NCBI RefSeq assembly: GCF_002158905.1
Contig: NZ_CP021431.1
Span: 806,001-870,000 of the forward strand
Origin: Yoonia vestfoldensis
Lineage (GTDB): Bacteria > Pseudomonadota > Alphaproteobacteria > Rhodobacterales > Rhodobacteraceae
Length of the DNA stretch: 64,000 bases
Reading direction: 5' to 3'
A model generated the notes under the pieces. It saw only the letters and a program-made list of their open reading frames with translations. It was not told where the DNA came from and searched no databases. Of this stretch, positions 53,832-61,646 are shown one piece after another. How positions within the stretch are numbered: position 1 is the first letter of the stretch; each line of letters opens with the position of its first letter. A program made the translations under genes and the position numbers.

Positions 53832-54126
53832 GCAAACATTGATGTTGGAGCTGAAGGGGCTTTCGCAGGTGGTCAATGCTGATGTACGCGACCTCGTTTA
53901 CAAGCGCCATGCTGTAAGCACCTTGGCGGATGACTACGAGGCGGTGAATCCCTTTCATGAGATGTTGGATCACCTTGAAAGCGATCTTATTGGTGCAATC
54001 GATCTATCTATCTATGAAAATCTCTCGCGCGAAGCGGGCAGTGTCTTTGCAGCTCAATGGAACCAGATGTCTGTGTATCAGCAGTTTCAGTATCTTGAAG
54101 ACTACGTGCGGGGTGTTTCCAAATGA
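53824..54126 (+). CDS. AAA+ operon small protein 2, 100 aa
   Basis: Starts at ATG 53824, eight bases before the end of the previous gene. Residues near the C-terminus (SVFAAQWNQMSVYQQFQYLE) match the motif of small protein 1, so the two are likely paralogues that arose by duplication. The middle is acidic and helical (HEMLDHLESDLIGAIDLSIY). The stop overlaps the next ATG (ATGA). Confidence 0.7.
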   Translation: MDRQTLMLELKGLSQVVNADVRDLVYKRHAVSTLADDYEAVNPFHEMLDHLESDLIGAIDLSIYENLSREAGSVFAAQWNQMSVYQQFQYLEDYVRGVSK

Positions 54127-54851
54127 ACAAGCATTCCACACCAATTTCTGAGCTTAATGCCGTCGTAGAAGAACTTATACGTCTCTGGTCTATCATTGCG
54201 GAAGCCGATCTTGAGCTAGATTTGTTTACTGCGTCCGATGATCCTGACCCCGCACAAGAAAAAATCATTGAGTATCAAATAAGATCCACGGCTCACCCTA
54301 ATTTTGGAGGTATCGAAACAAGCGATGAGGGAACCATCGAACAGCGTATTGACCATGAATTAAAAGAGTGCGCATTGATTATCACGACTGCGGTGAAGGT
54401 GTACTTGCCAACGCCCTTACACGATCTCTTCGCAAAACATCGCTCTGGCGCACTGTTCGAAGCTGAATTTAACTACCTTGGGCTCACTGCAGAACTGCGG
54501 TTTGATCATGTCGACGAGTACATTGTCATATCGTATTTCATCAACGCTGTGCACCAACTGCGGCTTGATGCTTTTACGGAGACCCTCCTCAGACCCAATG
54601 CAACGGCACTGATGACAGAGCTTTTGCCCTACATCCCTTGGTTTAAATATGCTGCGGCCCTTGCGGATCAGACGGATGATAGCGCACTTCGGGCCCAACT
54701 GATCACGGACATGAACCTTGTGCTCGCTTACCTATCAAAAGGTGGAGAGGTAAATTTCGCAAAGCTGAGGTCGCTGTGCGATGTTACGGGCAGCTTGCAG
54801 CCTGTATTTTCTCTCATTGTCAAAAACATGCCCGAACTGCTCGACAACTAA
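54123..54851 (+). CDS. AAA+ operon fourth accessory protein, 242 aa, unknown
   Basis: Coupled by an ATGA overlap to small protein 2. The protein is helical and acidic, with AVVEELIRLWSIIAEADLEL near the start and LPYIPWFKYAAALADQTDDS in the C-terminal part. No signal peptide, metal-binding or nucleotide-binding motif is visible. It ends the operon, apart from a degenerate 105-codon frame 60 bp downstream. Confidence 0.65.
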   Translation: MNKHSTPISELNAVVEELIRLWSIIAEADLELDLFTASDDPDPAQEKIIEYQIRSTAHPNFGGIETSDEGTIEQRIDHELKECALIITTAVKVYLPTPLHDLFAKHRSGALFEAEFNYLGLTAELRFDHVDEYIVISYFINAVHQLRLDAFTETLLRPNATALMTELLPYIPWFKYAAALADQTDDSALRAQLITDMNLVLAYLSKGGEVNFAKLRSLCDVTGSLQPVFSLIVKNMPELLDN

Positions 54852-54910
54852 GAAGCAGGGCCATCTGTGCGGCCTGAACAGGGACAAGCGCGTCTCGGAG
54901 GGTTGATATT

Positions 54911-55231
54911 GTGATCGATGATAGTGTTGCCGACCTGCTTGAGGCAGCTTGCCTCAGTGTGTTGTGGTAGTCACAAGCGCCCTTTTATGCGGTGGAACTA
55001 CAAGTCTTGCGGGCGGTCGATTGCTGCCTGCGCTACGAGACGGCCTGTTTTGGCGACATGGAAGACCGCGTGGAGCACATGCTGGTCATAAGTATCACGG
55101 CTGCTGCAGCACAGATGACCGAGGCGGAGCGAAGTGCGTTCTTTGCGATTTGGGATCAACTGGACGAGGCCACACAGCTCTACGTGCTCAACGGCTATAG
55201 CGCTCTGCCCCCTTATGGGATGTGGACCTAG
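54911..55231 (+). pseudogene. Third small paralogue with an in-frame TAG stop
   Basis: From GTG 54911, which has GGAGG upstream, the frame reads MIDDSVADLLEAACLSVLW, a TAG at 54968-54970, and then continues to 55231 with SQAPFYAVELQVLRAVDCCL and RSAFFAIWDQLDEATQLYVL. The latter matches the FAxxW-xxL motif of small proteins 1 and 2. Either an inactivated paralogue or a gene starting internally (GTG 54992). Confidence 0.5.
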
Positions 55232-55357
55232 CGACTGCAAAATGCGCCAGGGAGGCTGTGCCAAGCCGACCCATGCCAGCAGTGCCAACATAAACTGATC
55301 GCTCAGAAACGACCTGCATTTGCGTCCTCGTTGATAAATACACGAGGAGGAGAGTGC

Positions 55358-55984
55358 ATGGTGTTGGCGGAGCGCAAACGTGAACGCAGAGCTTTGATGG
55401 ACAATCTGCTGGCGCACGACTGGGACGTGTTTGGCACGCTCAAGTTCGTCAACGGCAGACGCATCGGCAGAACCTCAGCCACGAAGCTGCTGCGCAGCTA
55501 CTGGAACAGGGCCGACCGTGTGTTCTTTGGCCATGCTGCTGAGCGACAGGGTGTGCGTGTGCCGCGCTGGTGTTTTGCGCATGAGGGCAGCGACAGCGAT
55601 AACTTTCATATTCATTTCCTGCTAAAATCCCCCATTCGTGACACGGAACGCACCTGTACTGTGCTGAACGCGATCTGGGCGCAGCATCACGCGCAAACAG
55701 CGCCTTTGGCCAAAAACTGGATCACACCGGTTATCAACAGATGGAAGGCTGCCGAGTATTGCACGCGCGAATATTGGCGCATGGGCAGCGCCACATGGTT
55801 GGACGGGATCAGTTGGCACAGCATCGATTTGGCTGAAATGGCTAAATACGAGCATGACGCTCAGCGACAGCGCATTGAAAGGGCAGCCAGCCCAATCTGG
55901 CTTAGGCAAGCACATGAGGCATTACAGGCACAACAGGCAGCGTATGCGGCAGACGACGGAGACCTCGTAGAGCAGCGTGGCTAG
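55358..55984 (+). CDS. HUH-type rolling-circle replication-associated protein (copy B)
   Basis: A 208-aa paralogue of the protein at 36865-37491. ATG 55358 follows GAGGAGGAGAG. HUH motif FHIHF after RWCFAHEG, and the tyrosine helix AEYCTREYW, are all kept, so the nickase is probably active. It shares WDVFGTLKFVNGR and LLRSYWN with copy A. It is followed by the conserved terminator and by the DUF6641/DUF3768 pair. Likely role: initiation of rolling-circle replication or transfer of the element. Confidence 0.75.
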   Translation: MVLAERKRERRALMDNLLAHDWDVFGTLKFVNGRRIGRTSATKLLRSYWNRADRVFFGHAAERQGVRVPRWCFAHEGSDSDNFHIHFLLKSPIRDTERTCTVLNAIWAQHHAQTAPLAKNWITPVINRWKAAEYCTREYWRMGSATWLDGISWHSIDLAEMAKYEHDAQRQRIERAASPIWLRQAHEALQAQQAAYAADDGDLVEQRG

Positions 55985-56436
55985 GCCCCTGCGCACTGCA
56001 ACATATCAGACAACTCGAACAGGATGGTGTCGTAGATGAATTTCTTGGCACATCCTTGTTCACGAGCAAATGTTCAAACAACATAAAGTCAAAGAGAACA
56101 GATGAAAAACATCAAGTGGAAGACGAAAAATAGATAAAAACAGTATATTAAGTGAAGAGGTGCTCAAGTTGTTAAACAACGTTGAATGCAAGACCCAGCA
56201 TCAAGTGAGATGAAAGTTATCATAAGAGATAAGTTTTTATACAGGGGCGATAGGCCAAAACACAGCGTCAGCGGGTTATACCGTTAGACGCTTTTTTTAT
56301 GGGCGTTGCTTCGGTTTACACCGTGCCTTTCGCTGATCAAATCTTTCTGCCAAATCATTCCGTCTTTCCGGTCGTCCACTTACTTCGTTGACCATATGTT
56401 CGCGTTATAGGTGTATAGCAAGGGAGCACTTACTCG
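55985..56436 (+). other. Non-coding gap between HUH and DUF6641-like genes (copy B)
   Basis: About 450 bp. It retains the CACATCCTTGTTCACGA block and one GTTCAAACAA word of the copy A gap but lacks the other repeats. It contains the terminator at 56264 and AT-rich DNA before it. No gene recognised. Confidence 0.45.
56264..56298 (+). terminator. Rho-independent terminator after the HUH gene (copy B)
   Basis: AGCGTC and GACGCT enclose CGGGTTATACCG and are followed by seven T residues. Same outer stem and tail as at 37680-37714, while the inner loop differs. Confidence 0.8.
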
Positions 56437-56895
56437 ATGACACATTTGGCAAAATTGACATTCAAGACAGTCTCAAAGAGCACCGCACGTGATCCAATGA
56501 TTGCGCGTCGTGACAAGCTGGTTGCGGCTCTTGAGGAACAGAAGCTTGTATTTGACGCAGCTGTGCGTGGTGAACAGCACATGATTGAGCGGTCAAAGTG
56601 GATGACAAATGATCAGGGCGAACGGGTCTTGGTCAAAACACAGCGACGTGCTCGTGCGTGGTTCTTTCAACAAGACCAGGGTTGGTATGTGCAGTGCCGT
56701 TATGGCGCACGTGTGATCGCAGCAGATGGGGTCAATAATGCTGTGTTCGTTAAAACGCTCAAGGACGTGGCCACAGTGTTGGAGGCATTCGCAGCGGCAG
56801 CTGCGGCTGGTGAGCTGGATGCAGCCATTGCAAAGGCCACACAGCGCGAACCAGGCCTCAAGCCAGGTGCAGCACGAGCCATTGCCAATGAATGA
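56437..56895 (+). CDS. DUF6641-like protein, 152 aa (copy B)
   Basis: GGGAG lies upstream of the ATG. It shares MTHLAKLTFKTV, RDPMIARRDKLVAALEEQ and WFFQQDQGWYVQCRYGARVI with copy A and has the same length. The strand-rich middle and helical C-terminus are family-like. It overlaps the DUF3768 gene by eight bases, as in copy A. Confidence 0.75.
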   Translation: MTHLAKLTFKTVSKSTARDPMIARRDKLVAALEEQKLVFDAAVRGEQHMIERSKWMTNDQGERVLVKTQRRARAWFFQQDQGWYVQCRYGARVIAADGVNNAVFVKTLKDVATVLEAFAAAAAAGELDAAIAKATQREPGLKPGAARAIANE

Positions 56896-57214
56896 CGCGG
56901 CGAAAATAGCCATACTTAATGATAGAGCACGGCAAACCTTCATGGATTGTCGTGTTGTGATCACACAGGGCATTCAGTCGTTAGGTGAAACTGCCACTGC
57001 GGAAATCTTGTCTGCAGTGCAATCGTTTGATGCGTTCACAGCGGACAACGACCCATATGGTGAGCATGACTTTGGCAAGATCATCTATGCAGGTACGGAT
57101 GTGTTCTGGAAATGGGATTATTACGATTTGGACTTCACTATGCACTCGCCTGACCCCACGGACACCACTGTCACAGCGCGGGTGCTTACCATCATGCTGG
57201 CCGAAGAGTATTGA
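56888..57214 (+). CDS. DUF3768 domain-containing protein (copy B)
   Basis: A 108-aa protein starting at ATG 56888 (MNDAAKIAILNDRARQTF). The signature segments NDPYGEHDFGKI, FWKWDYYD and VTARVLTIMLAEEY are intact. Function unknown. The same gene pair order and overlap as copy A show that the two genes move as a unit. Confidence 0.88.
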   Translation: MNDAAKIAILNDRARQTFMDCRVVITQGIQSLGETATAEILSAVQSFDAFTADNDPYGEHDFGKIIYAGTDVFWKWDYYDLDFTMHSPDPTDTTVTARVLTIMLAEEY

Positions 57215-57300
57215 CGGAACTAGCATTGCGGTGGGGTTGTCTACCTGCTCAGAGCAGCGGTATCAAACAGAACTGATGAACCAACACGGAGCGACGCAAC

Positions 57301-57846
57301 ATGACCCCACAATCAGTGCCAGATGCCGTATTCCATACGCGTGTGCGCAATCCCGATATTGCAGGCGATAATCCGTTTGAGTGGAAACAGCTTTCGACCG
57401 GTGATGTGTTTGCAGGCAAACGTGTCGTGGTTTTTGCCTTGCCGGGTGCATTCACGCCAGCCTGTTCAGAAAGTCACTTACCCGGCTATGAGCGGCTCCA
57501 TGACCAGTTTGCTGCACAAGGCGTTGACAGCGTTGTCTGCGTCGCTGTGAATGATGCTTTTGTCATGTTCCAGTGGGCCAAATCTCAAAACATCCAGAAG
57601 GTGTTCATGCTGCCCGACGGCAATGCAGAGTTCACGCGCAAAATGGGCATGCTGGTTGATCGGTCTGCACAGGGCCTGGGCATGCGTAGCTGGCGCTATT
57701 CAATGCTGGTTGAGAATGGTACAATCTCAAAGCAATTCGTCGAGCCAGGGCTACGAGACAATCCACCCGGTGTGCCGATGACGGTTTCATCTGCGGAAAC
57801 GATGATGGACTACCTGCTGCATCATCACCAGCCAAGGTCAGTTTAG
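57301..57846 (+). CDS. Peroxiredoxin, Prx5 type
   Basis: A 181-aa peroxiredoxin with the catalytic motif PGAFTPACS near residues 48-56, VNDAFVMFQWAK, and the C-terminal NPPGVPMTVSSAETMMDYLL. This layout belongs to Prx5-type thiol peroxidases, which reduce hydroperoxides with glutathione or thioredoxin. GGAGCG lies upstream of the ATG. It stands alone behind the module genes, so it is probably cargo of the mobile element and could protect against host oxidative stress. Confidence 0.9.
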   Translation: MTPQSVPDAVFHTRVRNPDIAGDNPFEWKQLSTGDVFAGKRVVVFALPGAFTPACSESHLPGYERLHDQFAAQGVDSVVCVAVNDAFVMFQWAKSQNIQKVFMLPDGNAEFTRKMGMLVDRSAQGLGMRSWRYSMLVENGTISKQFVEPGLRDNPPGVPMTVSSAETMMDYLLHHHQPRSV

Positions 57847-57861
57847 ACAAGCACGTAATTC

Positions 57862-58143
57862 ATGCCATCACGAAGCATGATTGAGTTTTGTTTACTGCCT
57901 GGTGATCATCCTGACGTGCAGCATTCGCCATTGCTGCGGGCTGCGCTGCTGACTTTGAATGATGCGCATGAACATGCGATGCTCTTCCAAACCAAGTCGT
58001 TCTGTCGTGTGATTGTAAATTGGGCCGCTGCGCTTTCTGCTAATCCTAATAAATCTGAGGTGGCATTGCAAAAACCAGTTTCGCGTAAAAAGTCACGGTT
58101 CAATTCTAGGCGCAGTCACTGGGTCGCCTGTTTGGAACGCTGA
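57862..58143 (+). CDS. Doubtful hypothetical protein, 93 aa
   Basis: Frame opening MPSRSMIEFCLLPGDHPDVQ with an Arg/Lys/Ser-rich tail (SRKKSRFNSRRSH). No ribosome-binding site precedes the ATG and the reverse strand is also partly open, so it may be spurious. Kept because it occupies the only plausible coding region of a 470-bp gap. Confidence 0.25.
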   Translation: MPSRSMIEFCLLPGDHPDVQHSPLLRAALLTLNDAHEHAMLFQTKSFCRVIVNWAAALSANPNKSEVALQKPVSRKKSRFNSRRSHWVACLER

Positions 58144-58317
58144 TCCCGTTATATTTAATGTGTTTCGATCAAAGTAGCTATTCTGGCATCGATGAGCTAT
58201 GTCTTAGAGAGTGGGGTTCTTGGCTCAATGGAATTATGGCACCATGATTTAATCGCATATAAGCTAAAGATTTAAAATGCAATATGTGAATTTAATTTAA
58301 ATGGGAATTTAAAGAAT

Positions 58318-59066
58318 ATGACTGAAGCGCAATACTTAATTAACCTGCCAAAAACTGGATCGTTTGAGATTAAGATTCACAAAAATGGTCAAATCGCAAG
58401 TGTTCACACTCTTGGCGATCTTTGGGATATTTTAGAGCAAGATATTCAGAAAGGTGTTGATGCGGTGCTTATTTTGAGAAACGTCATAAAGCAGCAAAAA
58501 AAGTACTCCTTATCATCAATGATAAATAAAGCCATAATAGATGGTCATGCATTTTGTTTTGGTTTATACACTGTTGGCGTTGGTCAAAAGTTTTTGAAGT
58601 TCGACTTTTTCCGCACCATTGTTCTTGAAGAATTTAATGTTATTAGTGGGATAGTGGTTGATCTAACTGAATTTCAGCAAGTATCCTCTCATTATTATGA
58701 TGTTCTTAATGCGAGTAAAGCATATACTTGGAGGCTTGATTTGCAATCAAACGAAGCCACATTTGCGCCAAGTTATTTAGAACATGCGATACACGGTCCA
58801 GGTAGCTTGAGTATCGCGTTGAACGACTGGATATCTATTTTGCACCCAGATGATGTTCAAGGTGCAAAAAAAGCACTGAAGCAACTGACCAGTTTGGAAA
58901 AAAGAAAGTTATTGTGGAGTATAGGCGAAAAGACAAATATGATAAATGGATTTGGCTTAGGGTTCATGCGAGTGTGAGCAAGTATGATTTTTCAGGAATG
59001 CCGCTTGAAATAAAAGGTATCAGTTTTAATATCACGTCAGAGCGCGAAGGTGACCTGATCAAGTAG
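58318..59066 (+). pseudogene. PAS-domain signalling protein with a frameshift
   Basis: AT-rich. The first frame runs to 58977 and contains a PAS-like domain in residues 1-110 and the start of a second (KAYTWRLDLQSNEATFAPSY; WISILHPDD). Near the GGAAAAAAGAAAG run at about 58900 the PAS_3 consensus continues in another frame: KVIVEYRRKDKYDKWIWLRV and SKYDFSGMPLEIKGISFNIT, ending at the TAG at 59064-59066. The gene ends directly next to the integrase, with no output domain, so it may be truncated by integration. Confidence 0.7.
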
Positions 59067-59071
59067 CAAAA

Positions 59072-60055
59072 TCACATGCCGTTCTTGTCAAAAGCCTCGG
59101 ACACCTTTGCTGCCGCTGACTGAGAAGCGAGAATACGTCGCCCATACCGCGCAGGCATTTCTGGCGAGGTCCAGCGACCTGCGACCATGATCGATGTAAG
59201 ATCGCAGCCAAGACGAAACGCATCATGCACACCACCCACTCTGGTACTATGCGCTGAAACCTCCGGCCGACCAACGCAGCGTTTCATGATGCGTGAGACT
59301 GTCGCCGGGTCCATGGGCACAACTTTTCCGCCACGTTGCGACTTTGTCAAAATTGGATCATCTGCTTTTCTGCCAGCCAGCTCGATCCATTGCACGACCG
59401 CCTGTGAGCCTTTTGCTGACAAAAATGCGTATGATCCTTCGCCATTTTGGTCAGTCTTAGAGCGGGCCACAAACATTAAGCTGCTTCCGTCATCTTGGCG
59501 CTGCAGATCACGGACTTTGAATGCGACGAGCTCTGATGCTCTGCACCACGTATCCGTTGCCAGCCACAGCAGCGCTTTGTCTCGAATGTCGCGCCGTTCA
59601 TCACCCAGCTTAGCGATGACTGCGAGCACTTCGCGCTTACCAAGTGGCGGGGCCTGCCTTTGCGCGCTGCCATAGCGGCGCTTCACGCCCTTCAAAGCAA
59701 GCTCAACGAGACGATGACGGGTTGGTGACGGCAGAAACTGCGAGCGATGCAGCTCAGCGATCCCCCACAGTCTGGTTTCAATCGTATTGGCAGCAAGCTT
59801 ACCACCCATGTCGTCTACCCATGCGGCCACTGTTGCAGGTTCAATAGGGGGTGTCGCGTTATGCCCGTTGTTGCAGCACCATTCGGTGAAGGTGCGCACT
59901 ATCAAGCGGTAATTTCTTAAGGTCTCAGGGGCAAACGCAGCTTCTGACCGTCTGCGATACTCTTCTATCAGGTCTTTACGCTTTTTGGATGATATGTTCG
60001 AAAGTCTGCTAAGTAATTCTGTTCGCTCAATATCTCTGTCAAATGCCTGTTTCAT
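59072..60055 (-). CDS. Tyrosine recombinase/integrase, 327 aa
   Basis: Complete tyrosine recombinase with a SAM-like core-binding domain (residues about 35-135: TLRNYRLIVRTFTEWCCNNG) and a catalytic domain with Arg in WCRASELVAF, Lys region VARSKTDQNGEG, His-x-x-Arg in AHSTRVG, Trp in AGRWTS and the nucleophile Tyr in ARYGRRIL. It acts on specific DNA sites as an integrase or resolvase. It is divergent from the 60-aa gene and converges on the truncated PAS gene. Confidence 0.9.
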   Translation of the reverse strand: MKQAFDRDIERTELLSRLSNISSKKRKDLIEEYRRRSEAAFAPETLRNYRLIVRTFTEWCCNNGHNATPPIEPATVAAWVDDMGGKLAANTIETRLWGIAELHRSQFLPSPTRHRLVELALKGVKRRYGSAQRQAPPLGKREVLAVIAKLGDERRDIRDKALLWLATDTWCRASELVAFKVRDLQRQDDGSSLMFVARSKTDQNGEGSYAFLSAKGSQAVVQWIELAGRKADDPILTKSQRGGKVVPMDPATVSRIMKRCVGRPEVSAHSTRVGGVHDAFRLGCDLTSIMVAGRWTSPEMPARYGRRILASQSAAAKVSEAFDKNGM

Positions 60056-60139
60056 CCCTAACCCTTTCAGCGCTTCTTTGCCATTAACCTGATCTTAAAC
60101 AATTCGATTAAATGTCTAGATAGTCATTGGGGGGGAGAC

Positions 60140-60322
60140 ATGAGCATAGACCAGCATTGCCAGCTAATCCTGCGTCTGGAAGCTGCATTGCTGGAATATG
60201 TCGAAAAGTATGGATTAACTGAGCAAGCGCGGACGTTGCTGACAGCCGCGCCTGCCTATGATGTTTTTAAAAGCGCAACAAGCAGATCAACCAAACCGGC
60301 AGAGCCAAACGATTTGGTGTAA
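60140..60322 (+). CDS. Small hypothetical protein, 60 aa
   Basis: A very strong GGGGGGGAG ribosome-binding site lies directly upstream of the ATG. The peptide is helical (QLILRLEAALLEYVEKYGLT) with a Ser/Lys-rich tail. It is divergent from the 327-aa integrase by 84 bp, which is a position often taken by small excisionase-like or regulatory proteins, but no such family is recognised. Confidence 0.55.
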   Translation: MSIDQHCQLILRLEAALLEYVEKYGLTEQARTLLTAAPAYDVFKSATSRSTKPAEPNDLV

Positions 60323-60359
60323 ATATCGCCCGTGTCTATGAGCAGCTGACAGCCGCGAT

Positions 60360-60692
60360 TTAGTTGGCTGGTTGGGCGATGGCCAAGTCTTCGGGCGTCT
60401 TGCCTGATGCAAGGGCTTCAATGTACCAGAGCGGTTTGCGTCCTCGACCAGACCACGTGAGGGTAGGGTTCTCAGGGTGCTGATATTTTGGGGCAGCAGC
60501 AATACGGCGGGACTTAGTGTTTGTGCCAATCAGCTCAGAAAGCGAAAAGCCCAACTCTTTTGCCAGCGCTTCCACTTTGCTGCGGGCTTCAGCTTTTTGA
60601 CGATCTTCAAAAGTTGAAATAGCTTTGGTGATGTCTTTATGCAGCTGCTTGAGTTCATTAACTGACATGCTGTCCAGATTTTCTTTAAACAT
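60360..60692 (-). CDS. H-NS family nucleoid-associated protein
   Basis: A 110-aa protein with the H-NS layout: an N-terminal coiled-coil oligomerisation helix (about residues 8-55) and a C-terminal DNA-binding core with the signature TWSGRGRKPLWY near residues 79-90. HvrA/Spb-type members in Rhodobacterales bind AT-rich DNA and silence foreign genes. Its placement between two recombinase genes suggests an element-borne silencer or stealth factor. Confidence 0.88.
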   Translation of the reverse strand: MFKENLDSMSVNELKQLHKDITKAISTFEDRQKAEARSKVEALAKELGFSLSELIGTNTKSRRIAAAPKYQHPENPTLTWSGRGRKPLWYIEALASGKTPEDLAIAQPAN

Positions 60693-61058
60693 TTAGAATC
60701 CGTTGTTTGCGTTATTGGGGGGCTGATATACCTGCCGTCCACAACCTTCAACGCACATTGAGGTGGTTTGGTTCCAATATCTTCTGTAGCTGGGTTGTTT
60801 TTTAAAACGCTGCTGCATTCATCTATCTTTTGACAACGCTTTTTGCTGGAACGACCGCCAATGCTGCAATAACTGCGCAGTTTATCCTGCGCTGCGCGAC
60901 ACAGCTGAAAACCTCATAGAACTAGTATTCTATGAGGTTATTGCTTAACCAATTGAAAAGCATAGAGAAAGACGCTGGCTGGAAATCGGTCGACCAACCG
61001 AAACCTCAGACTTTATAGTCAAAGCAAGCAAAGCATTAGGTTTTTTGGGGGATTTTGG
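60693..61058. other. Non-coding gap between H-NS and short recombinase genes
   Basis: 366 bp without a supported gene. It contains the promoter side of the H-NS gene on its left and the perfect 12-6-12 inverted repeat at 60910-60939. The remainder shows nothing recognised. Confidence 0.5.
60910..60939. other. Candidate tyrosine-recombinase core site (12-6-12 inverted repeat)
   Basis: AACCTCATAGAA and TTCTATGAGGTT are perfect inverted arms separated by the six bases CTAGTA. This is the arm-spacer-arm format of tyrosine-recombinase core sites (Xer dif-like sites have 11-6-11). It lies 120 bp upstream of a recombinase gene. A transcriptional operator or terminator-like hairpin without T-tract is the alternative. 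Confidence 0.5.
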
Positions 61059-61625
61059 ATGCGGCAGGCACAGACATTGAACGAGGCGCAGCTGCGCCGA
61101 GTATTACACTATACAGGCAGCAGGCGTCATCCGGTTCGTGATAGGACCATCATCATGGTCAGCTTCTATGCAGGTCTGCGCGCCAAAGAAATTGCTGCGC
61201 TCTCTGTTGGGAATGTGTTTGACGAAGCGGGTGCTGTGCGTGAGCAGTTCATCTTGAGTGCAGCACAGAGCAAAGGCGGGCAAACGCGCACGGTGTACCT
61301 GAACCAGCGCTTGCGGCGTGCGTTAGTGGACTATGGGGACACGATCAAATTGGTGGACCCGCAGCAGGCGCTGTTTGCAAGTCAAAAGGGCGGGCACTTC
61401 TCAGCCAACACGATGTGCCAGTTGTTCTTGGACATCTACAAGGCTTGTGGGCTCAAAGACGCCAGCAGCCACAGCGGTCGCAGGACCTACATCACACGCT
61501 TGGCCAACAAAGGGGTAGGGGTGCGGTTGCTTGCAGCTTTGGCGGGGCATGCGCATATTTCGACTACACAGCGGTATATCGACGTGAACGCCGAGCAGTT
61601 GGCGAATGCAGTTGAGCTGCTGTAA
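61059..61625 (+). CDS. Short tyrosine recombinase, catalytic domain only, 188 aa
   Basis: GGGGGA lies upstream of the ATG. Only the catalytic domain is present: Arg in YAGLRAKEIA, the LSAAQSKGGQTRTV beta hairpin with Lys, His-x-x-Arg in SSHSGRRTYI, the second His in AGHAHISTT and nucleophile Tyr in QRYIDVN. All catalytic residues are present, so it is probably active. FimB/FimE-type invertases have the same size and lack the core-binding domain. It is downstream of the inverted-repeat site at 60910. Confidence 0.88.
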   Translation: MRQAQTLNEAQLRRVLHYTGSRRHPVRDRTIIMVSFYAGLRAKEIAALSVGNVFDEAGAVREQFILSAAQSKGGQTRTVYLNQRLRRALVDYGDTIKLVDPQQALFASQKGGHFSANTMCQLFLDIYKACGLKDASSHSGRRTYITRLANKGVGVRLLAALAGHAHISTTQRYIDVNAEQLANAVELL

Positions 61626-61646
61626 GCGGGACCCGTAGTCTTAGGA

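Noticed and set aside
57906..58103. Reverse-strand 65-aa frame overlapping the doubtful 93-aa frame
   Set aside because: No ribosome-binding site and no protein-like features beyond those of the overlapping forward frame; neither is well supported and only the longer is listed, at low confidence.
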